A stretch of DNA of 64,000 nucleotides from JAGGYK01 sp034716155 (GTDB lineage Bacteria > Desulfobacterota > Desulfomonilia > UBA1062), in the NCBI GenBank assembly GCA_034716155.1, contig JAYEFR010000053.1:1-64000 (forward strand), read 5' to 3'. A program made the position numbers and the translations under genes. Positions 8,364 through 17,225 of this stretch are shown here, piece after piece (position 1 is the stretch's first letter; each line of letters begins with the position of its first letter). The notes below the pieces were generated by a model that worked only from the letters and a program-made list of their open reading frames with translations, had not been told where the DNA came from and did no database searches.

Positions 8364-9730
8364 TTGAGCAACTCCAGCAATCTTACTCCTTGGCGCCATA
8401 TATCACCCGCACCAAGAAATATAACCATATCCTGCCTTTTTATGTCCTTCATCAATAAACCTGGTATCTGGCTTTTGTCCCTTACGTAAGATACATGCTC
8501 ATGCCCATGAGCATGTATCCCTTCATATACCTTACGACCAGAGACATCTGCTATAGGGTCTTCAGAGGCCGGATATATCTCTGTTATATAAACCCTTGGA
8601 GCATCATCAAATGATAAAACAAAATCATTAAACAATGTCTTTGTCCTGGTATACCGATGTGGTTGGAATACAGCTACTATTCTCTTATCGGGAAACCCAT
8701 CTCTTATGGCCTGTAGAGTCTTCTTTATCTCTGTGGGATGATGTCCATAGTCATCCACCACCATTATGCCCTTTTCCTCACCCCTTATATGAAACCTCCT
8801 TTGCACGCCTTCAAAAGAGGATAGCCCTTTTTTTATCACATCAAAAGATACACCAAGCTCGAGCGCAATACCAATGGCAGCAAGCGCATTGAGACAATTA
8901 TGAGCCCCTGGTACATTGATCTTTACTTCTCCTAAAAGATCCCCGTTACTATAGGCCTTAAATGTGGATATACACCCTTTAAATGTAGGAGCAACATATC
9001 TATACTTGGCACGGGAATCTGAACCATAGGTGACAACCTTCCTTTTCAGCCTTGGCAGTATTGAGCGAATATTCTCATCATCTAAGCAAACCATATTAAA
9101 GCCATAGAAAGGTACCTTATTTAAGAACTCCACATATGTATCCTTTATATCATCAAGATCACGGTAGTAATCCATGTGTTCCATCTCAATACTGGTAACC
9201 GCAGCCACAATTGGAGCCAACTTTAAAAATGATTTATCACTCTCATCAGCCTCTGCTACAAGCAGTTCCCCATCTCCCAACCTGGCATTAGACCCGAATA
9301 TATCCAGCTTACCTCCTATAATCGCAGTGGGATCAAGGCCTGCCTTTGCAAGTACCGTTGCGAGCATGGATGTAGTGGTGGTTTTGCCATGTGTCCCTGC
9401 TATGGCTATGGAATATTTCATCCTCATGAGTTCCGCCAGCATTTCCGCCCTTGGGATCACCGGGAGGCTGAGTGCTCTTGCCTTCAAACACTCGGGATTA
9501 TCAAGCCCTACTGCTGAAGAATAAACCACCACCTGAGAGAAGCCCACATTCTCAGGCCTGTGGCCTATATGAATCCTTGCGCCAAGCCTTTTTAATCTTG
9601 TAATGGTCTCCGAACTTGCTATATCCGAGCCTGAGACCTCAAACCCTAAATTCAGCAAGAGTTCCGCTATACCACTCATCCCTATACCGCCAATACCTAC
9701 GAAGTGAATCCTGTTTATACCTTTAAACAT
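8360..9730 (-). CDS. murC: UDP-N-acetylmuramate--L-alanine ligase MurC
   Basis: ATP-dependent Mur ligase that adds L-alanine to UDP-MurNAc, the first step of stem-peptide synthesis. The N-terminal Rossmann segment HFVGIGGIGMSGIAELL, the P-loop GTHGKTTTTSML near residue 112, the central EADESDKSFL and the C-terminal DDYGHHPTEI near 325 are all characteristic. The 456-residue length is normal. It overlaps murG by 8 nt and murB by 4 nt, so it is in the dcw operon. Confidence 0.97.
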   Translation of the reverse strand: MFKGINRIHFVGIGGIGMSGIAELLLNLGFEVSGSDIASSETITRLKRLGARIHIGHRPENVGFSQVVVYSSAVGLDNPECLKARALSLPVIPRAEMLAELMRMKYSIAIAGTHGKTTTTSMLATVLAKAGLDPTAIIGGKLDIFGSNARLGDGELLVAEADESDKSFLKLAPIVAAVTSIEMEHMDYYRDLDDIKDTYVEFLNKVPFYGFNMVCLDDENIRSILPRLKRKVVTYGSDSRAKYRYVAPTFKGCISTFKAYSNGDLLGEVKINVPGAHNCLNALAAIGIALELGVSFDVIKKGLSSFEGVQRRFHIRGEEKGIMVVDDYGHHPTEIKKTLQAIRDGFPDKRIVAVFQPHRYTRTKTLFNDFVLSFDDAPRVYITEIYPASEDPIADVSGRKVYEGIHAHGHEHVSYVRDKSQIPGLLMKDIKRQDMVIFLGAGDIWRQGVRLLELLK

Positions 9731-10784
9731 CCAGTATCTCCCCGACTATCCTGCTTGCTGCATTTCCCAAACATAGCCTCCCCATACACATGGATGCCTT
9801 TTTTAAGCCCTCTTTGTCACTTAGCCTCTTTTCTATCTCACAAGCAAGCCTCCCTGGAGAAAGTTCACCGTCTTCGATGACCCAGCCTCCACCATGTGAT
9901 GCAACATAGGATGCATTTTCCCACTGATGGTTATCTGCAGAATAGGGATATGGCACTATTATAGCAGGCAATCTAACACTGGCCAGCTCAGAGAGCGTAA
10001 TGCCACCTGCCCTGCATACTGCGAGACATGCCCTTTTGTATACAGAAGCCATGTCATCTGTAAAATCATATACCTTGCTCTGCATACCTGCATCTGCATA
10101 TGCCTTCTTTACTGAAATAAAGTCTAATGCCCCACTCAAGTGAACTACACCAAATTCCATACACTTTGTCTTACAGACCTTTATTGCTTCGATTGCCGCG
10201 GTATTTATACTTCTAGCCCCAAGGCTTCCGCCCATGATTAAAATACTATCCCTATCTTGCCACTTGACATCCAGATTTAAGATGCTTTCTCTTATAGGGT
10301 TTCCCGTTACAATAGTCCTTTTCACAGGGAAGGCATCTTTTGTATCCGGGAATGCCAAGAATATCTTGTGGGAGATCTTACCCAAGATCCTGTTCGTAAG
10401 CCCGGGCAGGACATTTTGCTCCTGGATGGCACACCTTGCACCTATTAAACGAGCAGCCAATATAACCATACCTGTTACATAGCCTCCTGTGCCTATAACC
10501 CAATCAGGCCTGAATCCACGTAAGATCCTAATAGCCTTGTAAAAGGCCCTTATATTGAGAGAAAGGGCAGAAAGAATCTGTCTTTTATCTTTATCCTTTA
10601 TCCCTGTTGATTTAATAGCCATAAATTTATATCCGCTACCTTCTGCTCTGTCCTTCTCCATGCCCCTGTCTGTCCCTACAAACAGGATATCCGCATCAGG
10701 CGTTTTTTTTATTATAGCATCTGCAATGGATATAGCTGGTATAATATGACCGCCTGTGCCTCCTGCTGTAATAATTACCCTCAT
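9723..10784 (-). CDS. murG: MurG N-acetylglucosaminyltransferase
   Basis: Peripheral inner-membrane GT28 enzyme that converts lipid I to lipid II. TAGGTGGHIIPA at residues 6-17 is the N-terminal G-loop. The C-terminal donor domain shows ILIMGGSLGARSIN near 187 and VCRAGGITLSELA near 260, followed by PYSADNHQWENA. The length of 353 residues is standard. It shares an ATGA overlap with the end of ftsW upstream and overlaps murC downstream. Confidence 0.96.
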   Translation of the reverse strand: MRVIITAGGTGGHIIPAISIADAIIKKTPDADILFVGTDRGMEKDRAEGSGYKFMAIKSTGIKDKDKRQILSALSLNIRAFYKAIRILRGFRPDWVIGTGGYVTGMVILAARLIGARCAIQEQNVLPGLTNRILGKISHKIFLAFPDTKDAFPVKRTIVTGNPIRESILNLDVKWQDRDSILIMGGSLGARSINTAAIEAIKVCKTKCMEFGVVHLSGALDFISVKKAYADAGMQSKVYDFTDDMASVYKRACLAVCRAGGITLSELASVRLPAIIVPYPYSADNHQWENASYVASHGGGWVIEDGELSPGRLACEIEKRLSDKEGLKKASMCMGRLCLGNAASRIVGEILDV

Positions 10785-11902
10785 AGGCGTGCCCTCTTAG
10801 AGACTGACAAAATAATACCTGAAGCGATCATGGTTGTAATCATGGATGACCCGCCATAACTAATAAACGGCAGTCCCAGTCCAATAGTAGGCATTAATGA
10901 CATACTCATAGCCGCATTAATAACCACCTGAAGACCTATAAGACTGCCAGCTGCAATGACCAGATAAAAACCAAAGGAATCATTTGTGGCCAGCGCTATG
11001 GAAAAAGCCCTCCATATCCATATGCCAAATAAGACAATTACAAATAGTACCCCGAAAAGGCCAAGTTCCTCTCCCACTACTGAGAGGATAAAGTCTGTAT
11101 GAGGGGCGGGTAAAAAGAAAAGTTTTTGAGTACCTTCGCCAAGACCTGTACCAAATATTCCTCCCTTGGCAAAAGCGACCATTGACTGTATTATCTGAAA
11201 CCCTATATCCTGCATATGTTCCCATGGGTCGACAAAGGCTATGAGCCTATTCCTTCTGTAAGGTGCACTGAGCAACAATAAAAATCCAACAGGCACACCA
11301 GCCAGCACCATAAGGCTTAAATGCTTCCACCTCATACCTGCCACAAAAAATACCATCATCACCCATATGACTACTATTGCGGCAGTACCAAAATCCGGCT
11401 CTATAAATATCAAGGATACCACGAGTAATATTATGCAAAGTATAGGGAGCACCCCTTTTGAAAAGTTACCAATAGATTTTGATTTCCTTGATAAAAACTG
11501 TGCAATAAAAAAGATAAGGGAGATCTTTGCTATCTCCGAGGACTGAACAGTAAAACCAAATATATTGATCCATCTCCTCGCATGGCCACCTGACAAACCA
11601 ATCCCGGGTATAAAACATAAGCACAGGGCTATAATGCCTGCGCCAAGGGCAAAGAGGCCTAAAATCTTGGATTGGAATTTCCTGTAATCCAATCTCATCA
11701 AGAAAAACATTATACCTACCCCTATACATAGATGGAGAATGTGTTTCCCTATAATGAAGAAACCGCTGCCGTAATTCTCTTTAGACACAAAGAAACTTGA
11801 GGAATACACCATTACCACACCCAAGCTCAAAAGCATTAGACTCGCTATCAAGAAGATCATGTCAAAGTCTAATTCTTGTTTACTATCAGGTCTTTTACGC
11901 AT
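10781..11902 (-). CDS. ftsW: SEDS peptidoglycan glycosyltransferase FtsW
   Basis: Polytopic SEDS-family glycosyltransferase that polymerises lipid II at the septum together with FtsI. The 373 residues contain about ten membrane segments. Family motifs include MVYSSSFF near residue 31, RRWINIFGFTVQSSEIAKI near 108 (the QPSE-like loop), and the C-terminal GLGLPFISYGGSSM near 340. The start at 11902 lies 34 nt inside murD and has only a weak GAGG upstream, so translation is probably coupled to murD. Its genetic partner ftsI is in the same operon. Confidence 0.95.
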   Translation of the reverse strand: MRKRPDSKQELDFDMIFLIASLMLLSLGVVMVYSSSFFVSKENYGSGFFIIGKHILHLCIGVGIMFFLMRLDYRKFQSKILGLFALGAGIIALCLCFIPGIGLSGGHARRWINIFGFTVQSSEIAKISLIFFIAQFLSRKSKSIGNFSKGVLPILCIILLVVSLIFIEPDFGTAAIVVIWVMMVFFVAGMRWKHLSLMVLAGVPVGFLLLLSAPYRRNRLIAFVDPWEHMQDIGFQIIQSMVAFAKGGIFGTGLGEGTQKLFFLPAPHTDFILSVVGEELGLFGVLFVIVLFGIWIWRAFSIALATNDSFGFYLVIAAGSLIGLQVVINAAMSMSLMPTIGLGLPFISYGGSSMITTMIASGIILSVSKRARL

Positions 11903-13167
11903 CTTATGAAAACCTCTCCCCTTTGAGCGTAACTCTCAAACATATCAAAACTTGCACAGCCCGGACTTAAAAGCACAATCTCGCCAGGCAATGCATCCAA
12001 ATACGCGAGGCGCACTGCCTGCTGCATATTTGGGGCGTATTCCACATCTACAAAACAAGAGATCTCTCTTTCTATCCTCTTAGATGCCTGCCCTATAAGG
12101 ATAGCCTTCTTTATCTTTGTCTTATATTGAGATACCACCGCTGAAAAGTCACCACCTTTGTCCTTCCCTCCAAGGATAAGGATTACACGTCCAGGAATCC
12201 CTGATAATGCCTTTTCTACTGCCCCTACATTGGTGGCCTTGGAATCATCAATAAACCTGATCCCTCCTATCTCTGTCACAAGAGTCATCCTATGAGGAAT
12301 GCCCTTGAATTTCTTAAATACATCCTCCATTACGGGTATATCCACGCCCATAAGTCTGGTAACCAACGCTGATCCCATCATATCCTCTATAACACCATTT
12401 CCCAGCGGCAAGGCATACTCAACTAAAGGCCCTGGCCCCTCTATCTCTCCATAAAACCGGATTCTGCCATCTTTAATATAGGCCCCGTATCTCCTTTTAC
12501 CTTTGTTTGGCGCAAATCCTGCGAGCTTAGCTTTTGTTCTGATACCTGCCAAATATGTGTCGCTATCATTTATTATTGCAAACCCATCTGATTCCTGATT
12601 CTCAAATATCCTTAGTTTTTGAGCTACATATTCCTCCATGTCTATATATCGATCCAGATGGTCAGGGGTGATATTCATACATACTGCTATATCGGGATTG
12701 AACTTCTCTATCCACTCCAACTGAAAGGAACTCACCTCCGCTACTACTACCAAAGGGTCTCTCTCCACTAGCGCAATCAATGGTGGAGATATATTGCCGC
12801 CTTGAGCTACATCAAAACCCGCAGCATCAAGTATTTTGTATATAAGAGTTACTGTGGTTGTCTTGCCATTTGTACCTGTGACTGCTATGAGTTTGCCAGT
12901 CAGTAACTGGGATGCAACCTCAATTTCAGAACTCACTTTGCGTGCATACTTAAAGATTGGATGACCTCTTGGTATACCAGGGCTCGGAATTACCATATCC
13001 GCCCACTTCATATCTTCAGCCTCAACCATCTTTACCGGGATATCTGCCTCCTTGCTTTGAGGGACTGGTATATCTTCATCCACAAGTCTCACTTCATGGC
13101 CTTTTTTTATCATCTCACGATAAGTTGCAATACCTGTGAGGCCTGTACCCCACACCACTATGCGCAA
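11869..13167 (-). CDS. murD: UDP-N-acetylmuramoylalanine--D-glutamate ligase MurD
   Basis: Mur ligase that adds D-glutamate. VTGTNGKTTTVTLIYK near residue 95 is the P-loop, EVSSFQLEW near 150 the conserved loop, and FIDDSKATNVGA near 303 and LILGGKDKGGDF near 332 are diagnostic of MurD. Length is 432 residues. The start is TTG at 13167, supported by GGAG 8 nt upstream. That Shine-Dalgarno sequence and the start codon lie inside the last codons of a 44-codon ORF (13158-13292), so the two are probably translationally coupled. Confidence 0.95.
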   Translation of the reverse strand: MRIVVWGTGLTGIATYREMIKKGHEVRLVDEDIPVPQSKEADIPVKMVEAEDMKWADMVIPSPGIPRGHPIFKYARKVSSEIEVASQLLTGKLIAVTGTNGKTTTVTLIYKILDAAGFDVAQGGNISPPLIALVERDPLVVVAEVSSFQLEWIEKFNPDIAVCMNITPDHLDRYIDMEEYVAQKLRIFENQESDGFAIINDSDTYLAGIRTKAKLAGFAPNKGKRRYGAYIKDGRIRFYGEIEGPGPLVEYALPLGNGVIEDMMGSALVTRLMGVDIPVMEDVFKKFKGIPHRMTLVTEIGGIRFIDDSKATNVGAVEKALSGIPGRVILILGGKDKGGDFSAVVSQYKTKIKKAILIGQASKRIEREISCFVDVEYAPNMQQAVRLAYLDALPGEIVLLSPGCASFDMFESYAQRGEVFIRCVKDLIVNKN

Positions 13168-13292
13168 GACTTAATCTCCTCAAGACCGCTTCTTAATTGT
13201 TCAAGAAGCTCTACCATAGCCGGACCGCTATTCTCTTCATAAAACCCTAATATTAACTGCAAATAATCTATAAACTCCTTAATCCCCCCCAT
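13158..13292 (-). CDS. Small ORF (44 aa) between mraY and murD
   Basis: I do not recognise this product. The ATG at 13292 has GAGGTGA about 7 nt upstream and begins 6 nt after the mraY stop. The stop TAG overlaps the murD start region, so the ORF exactly bridges the two genes with operon-style spacing. The predicted peptide begins MGGIKEFIDYLQLILG, is rich in Leu, Glu and Ile, and looks like two short amphipathic helices (second part PAMVELLEQLRSGLEEIK). There is no signal peptide or clear membrane span. It could be a real dcw microprotein or a leader that places ribosomes on the TTG start of murD. Confidence 0.55.
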   Translation of the reverse strand: MGGIKEFIDYLQLILGFYEENSGPAMVELLEQLRSGLEEIKSCA

Positions 13293-13298
13293 AGTTAA

Positions 13299-14378
13299 TC
13301 ACCTCAATTTTAGCGTGCTCATAGCCACCATTGCAAGAAATATGGATATGATCCAGAACCGTACTATGATTGTAGGCTCCGGCCACTTTTTCAACTCGAA
13401 GTGATGGTGGAGCGGGGCCATTCTGAACATACGCCTGCCATTTGTGAACTTAAAAACCCCCACCTGAAGAATTACGGATAAGGCCTCAATTACAAATATT
13501 CCACCTACCAACACGAGTAATATCTCTTGCTTTGTCATTACTGCAACCGTGCCAAGGATACCGCCAAGGGGAAGAGCACCGACGTCTCCCATGAAGACCT
13601 GAGCAGGATACGTGTTGTACCAAAGAAAGCCAAGCCCCGCCCCTATTATAGCACCAAGGAATATGCTTACCTCTCCCACACCATAGATAAATGGAAATTG
13701 AAGATAGGTCGCTGCCTTAAAGTTCCCTGTCACATAAGCAAATACAAGATATGTAGCAGCCGCTATGGTACACGGACCTATAGCAAGCCCATCCAGGCCA
13801 TCAGTAAGGTTTACAGCATTTGCACTACCCACAATCACCAACATTACAAAGGGGATATAGAAGGGGCCCAGATCGGGATGTGCCTGCTTGAAAAATGGTA
13901 TTGTAATCGAGGTGTCAAAATTTGATATCCCAACAAGAACATATCCCACACCAGCTGCTATTAAGAGCTCTATCAAGAGCCTGAGCCTGACAGGCAGCCC
14001 TCTCATATTCCCTTTTGCTCCCTTTATATAGTCATCAACAAATCCAATAAAGCCATATGAGATCAACACCCCTATACAAAGCCATATATATATATTTGTC
14101 AGATCCGCCCAGAGCAAGGCACAAATTACTACAGCAAGTATTATCAGGACGCCACCCATGGTGGGGGTACCTGATTTCTCTATATGTCTTTTCGGCATAT
14201 CCCCATTGATACGTTCCCTAAGGCTCAAATCAGAGAGCCTTCTTATAAACCATGGACCCAAGATAAGACATATAATAAGGGCGGTAATAGTGGCGCATAT
14301 ACTCCTGAAGGTAATATATTTAAATACATTAAATACGACATCATATGTATGTAATGGATAGAGAACATGATAGAGCAT
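13299..14378 (-). CDS. mraY: Phospho-N-acetylmuramoyl-pentapeptide-transferase MraY
   Basis: Integral membrane enzyme that transfers phospho-MurNAc-pentapeptide to undecaprenyl phosphate, making lipid I. The 359 residues form about ten membrane helices. Motifs include SGTPTMGG near residue 69, the catalytic-site FVDDYIKG near 113, NAVNLTDGLDGLA near 188, FMGDVGALPLGG near 265 and the histidine-rich APLHHHFE near 323. The start ATG overlaps the murF stop as TAATG. Confidence 0.97.
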   Translation of the reverse strand: MLYHVLYPLHTYDVVFNVFKYITFRSICATITALIICLILGPWFIRRLSDLSLRERINGDMPKRHIEKSGTPTMGGVLIILAVVICALLWADLTNIYIWLCIGVLISYGFIGFVDDYIKGAKGNMRGLPVRLRLLIELLIAAGVGYVLVGISNFDTSITIPFFKQAHPDLGPFYIPFVMLVIVGSANAVNLTDGLDGLAIGPCTIAAATYLVFAYVTGNFKAATYLQFPFIYGVGEVSIFLGAIIGAGLGFLWYNTYPAQVFMGDVGALPLGGILGTVAVMTKQEILLVLVGGIFVIEALSVILQVGVFKFTNGRRMFRMAPLHHHFELKKWPEPTIIVRFWIISIFLAMVAMSTLKLR

Positions 14379-15775
14379 TATGCCCCCGCCTTTAGATAGG
14401 TTGCTACCTTATCTAATTGTAGCGCCCTGGAAGCCTTAACAAGTACGATGGTTTCTTTTCCTATCATATCAGAAATCATGGCTTTGAGATCTGCAACATC
14501 TTCTACCAGACAGACAGCAGATGCATCCATCCCCTCTTTAATGGCCGCACCTGAAACCACATGAGCAAAGGTGCCTGTAATAAAAACCTTGTTGATCTTA
14601 GATAGGGCAACCCATTTGCCTAGTTGTTCATGCCAGTACCTTGCATCTTTCCCCAATTCCAGCATGTCTCCCAAGATTGCAACTTTATTTGTATGTGGCG
14701 CATTCCCCAGAATATCGAGGGCTGCCTTCATCGATGCAGGGTTTGCATTATAGGTATCGTCCACAATAGTTATACTATCTGAGACTGTTATCTCCAGGCG
14801 CATACCAGGGAACCTGGCCTCCCTTATCCCATAAGCTATTGCCTCTGGGGGAATATTAAGGGCTACGGCACACGCACAGGCTGCCAAGGCATTTAATATA
14901 TTATGGTGACCAGGCAAACTAACCTTTGTCCTCATAATCTTTCCTGCAAGGTCAATAGAGAGCTCTGTACCATCAAGGCCCTGGTTTATAACCTCACGAA
15001 CTGTTACATCCGCCTTGCCGGATGTAGAGAATGTAATAATATCCAACCAACTAGGTATCTCCACCTGATCCATATGCTCGAGATGAGGATTTATTATGGC
15101 AGCACCACCTGCCAGAGTGTTTGCGAATATTGCCTGTTTCTCCCTGATTATCCCAGGGATATTTAAAAGACCATTCAGATGAGCCGGATTTATATTTGTC
15201 ATCACTGAAACAGTTGGACGCACAATCGAAGATAATCTATCTATCTCTCCCGGAGAGTTTGTGCCCATCTCAACTACAGCAAACTGATGAATGCTATTCA
15301 ACTTAACGAGCGTAAGCGGAACCCCTATAAGATTATTGTAATTCCTTTCTGTCTTGAGACACGTCCCTTGCGCGGACAGAATGGATGCACATAGCTCCTT
15401 TACCGTAGTCTTCCCTGTAGAGCCGGTAATGCCTACCACCGGAATCTCGTAGCGCTTCCTTGTATATGCGGCTATATCACCTAATGCAACAAGGGTGTCC
15501 TTAACGGCAATAAGCTGTAAGTGGCATGAAGATGGCCGCTTTAATCCTTCTTTCATGACAAGGGCACCCTTTGCCCCCTTTGAAATGGCATCTTCTACAA
15601 ACGCATGTCCATCATATCCGCCTATGGCGGACCCCCTTAATGCGATAAACAGATCTCCCTTTGATATATGTCTCGAATCCGTTGAAATTCCTGTAAATAT
15701 TGTATCAGGTTCTCCTACAATAAGGCGCCCATTTGTGACTTCTACTATATCTTTTACCTTTAAGCCCCCCATCAT
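14378..15775 (-). CDS. murF: MurF D-alanyl-D-alanine-adding ligase
   Basis: Mur ligase that joins D-Ala-D-Ala to the UDP-MurNAc-tripeptide. TDSRHISKGDLFIALRG near residue 30 is shared with MurE. GITGSTGKTTVKEL near 116 is the P-loop. AVVEMGTNSPGEI near 163 and VDDTYNANPASM near 320 are MurF-specific. Length is 465 residues. It overlaps murE by ATGA and mraY by one base, keeping the pathway order E-F-Y in the operon. Confidence 0.97.
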   Translation of the reverse strand: MMGGLKVKDIVEVTNGRLIVGEPDTIFTGISTDSRHISKGDLFIALRGSAIGGYDGHAFVEDAISKGAKGALVMKEGLKRPSSCHLQLIAVKDTLVALGDIAAYTRKRYEIPVVGITGSTGKTTVKELCASILSAQGTCLKTERNYNNLIGVPLTLVKLNSIHQFAVVEMGTNSPGEIDRLSSIVRPTVSVMTNINPAHLNGLLNIPGIIREKQAIFANTLAGGAAIINPHLEHMDQVEIPSWLDIITFSTSGKADVTVREVINQGLDGTELSIDLAGKIMRTKVSLPGHHNILNALAACACAVALNIPPEAIAYGIREARFPGMRLEITVSDSITIVDDTYNANPASMKAALDILGNAPHTNKVAILGDMLELGKDARYWHEQLGKWVALSKINKVFITGTFAHVVSGAAIKEGMDASAVCLVEDVADLKAMISDMIGKETIVLVKASRALQLDKVATYLKAGA

Positions 15776-17220
15776 GGCCCGAAGACCTCCTTAATATATG
15801 AAAGGGCAACCTCTTTATCATCAAACGGGGATTTCTCCCTTCCTACTATCTGGTATTGTTCATGGCCCTTTCCTGCTATAAGCAGACAGTCTCCCACTGA
15901 GACAGATTTCAGCCCCAGCATGATTGCCTTGCGTCTATCTGGTTCCACTTCTACGTTGGAGAGCCCTTTTATACCGGAGAGTATATCCTTTATAATCGCA
16001 TCCGGGTCTTCTGTCCTTGGATTATCTGAGGTTATTATACTCAAATCTGACAATAGGGAGACAACACGACCCATCTGAGACCTTTTCCCCCTATCCCTGT
16101 CCCCACCACATCCAAACACTGTTACTACTCTTCCCTTAGTGAATGCCCTTACAGACCCTATCGCCTTAGCTAATGCCTGGGGGGTGTGGGCAAAGTCAAC
16201 CAGTACTGTAATATCATACGGGTTTTCTACAACTTCCATACGACCAGGTACCTTTTTTAAAGAGCATATCCCGCGGACAATCGCATCCTTAGGGAGATTC
16301 AACGCTATTGCCGCACTGACTGAAGCCATAATATTATACACCTGCACATCGCCTAAAAGATGGCTTTTTATATCCAGTGCCCCCATTGGGGTTTCAAGCA
16401 CAAGGGATAGGCCATGAAAACTCACCTCTATAGAAGAAGACCTCACCATAGCGCTGTCTTTTGTCCCAAAGGTTATGGGGGTGGAAACCTCTCGCGCAAG
16501 ATGTTCTCCATATGGATCATCTATATTGATTATGGCCTTACCATCCAGGTACTTAGAAAAAAGCCTTCTCTTGGCTGCAAAATAGGCATCCATATCCCTG
16601 TGATAGTCCAGATGATCCTGGCTCAAATTTGTAAAGATCGCATAGTCAAACCTTAGCGCACCTATCCTATCCTGATGAAGCCCATGGGACGAAACCTCCA
16701 TAATACAGGTGTCAACCCCTGATTTTCTCATAGCGGAGAGTGTCTCAAATAATTCCGTAGGGGAAGGTGTTGTAATTACAGATGATATAGAAATATCTTT
16801 GTATCTCGTCTCTATTGTCCCAATAACACCAGGGGCCTTTCCGGATGCACTTAATATCGCCTCTAGAAGATAAGCAGTGGTAGTCTTACCATTCGTACCG
16901 GTTATGCCCACAAGTGTGACGTCCTTTGCCTTGGGATACCTCAAAGGCAGCAGTATTTCTAAGGCCTTCCTGGTATCTGCCACCTCAATGTATGTTACAT
17001 CGATGCCATCAGGTAATGGCCCCTTTTCACATATTATGACGCCGGCACCTCTTTTAATGGCATCTGATATAAATCTATGACCATCCGTAGTTGAACCCCT
17101 TAAGGCAATAAAGGTGTCTCCCTTTTTTATATTTCTTGAATCAATCTTTATATCGCCTACTCTTGTATTGCCGCCCTTAATTATGCACCCGGGCAATATG
17201 GCCTTTAAATCAGATACCAT
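15772..17220 (-). CDS. murE: MurE tripeptide synthetase (m-DAP type)
   Basis: Mur ligase that adds the third stem residue. GITGTNGKTTTAYLLE is the P-loop. EVSSHGLHQDRIGAL and TNLSQDHLDYH are typical. SDNPRTEDP contains the DNPR motif that in known MurE enzymes selects meso-diaminopimelate rather than lysine, so the peptidoglycan is probably m-DAP type. I chose the ATG at 17220 (MVSDLKAIL; 482 residues), which sits 5 nt after the ftsI stop. A longer frame to 17280 would overlap ftsI by 55 nt and adds a Cys-rich stretch with no family match. Confidence 0.95.
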   Translation of the reverse strand: MVSDLKAILPGCIIKGGNTRVGDIKIDSRNIKKGDTFIALRGSTTDGHRFISDAIKRGAGVIICEKGPLPDGIDVTYIEVADTRKALEILLPLRYPKAKDVTLVGITGTNGKTTTAYLLEAILSASGKAPGVIGTIETRYKDISISSVITTPSPTELFETLSAMRKSGVDTCIMEVSSHGLHQDRIGALRFDYAIFTNLSQDHLDYHRDMDAYFAAKRRLFSKYLDGKAIINIDDPYGEHLAREVSTPITFGTKDSAMVRSSSIEVSFHGLSLVLETPMGALDIKSHLLGDVQVYNIMASVSAAIALNLPKDAIVRGICSLKKVPGRMEVVENPYDITVLVDFAHTPQALAKAIGSVRAFTKGRVVTVFGCGGDRDRGKRSQMGRVVSLLSDLSIITSDNPRTEDPDAIIKDILSGIKGLSNVEVEPDRRKAIMLGLKSVSVGDCLLIAGKGHEQYQIVGREKSPFDDKEVALSYIKEVFGP

Positions 17221-17225
17221 CTCAC

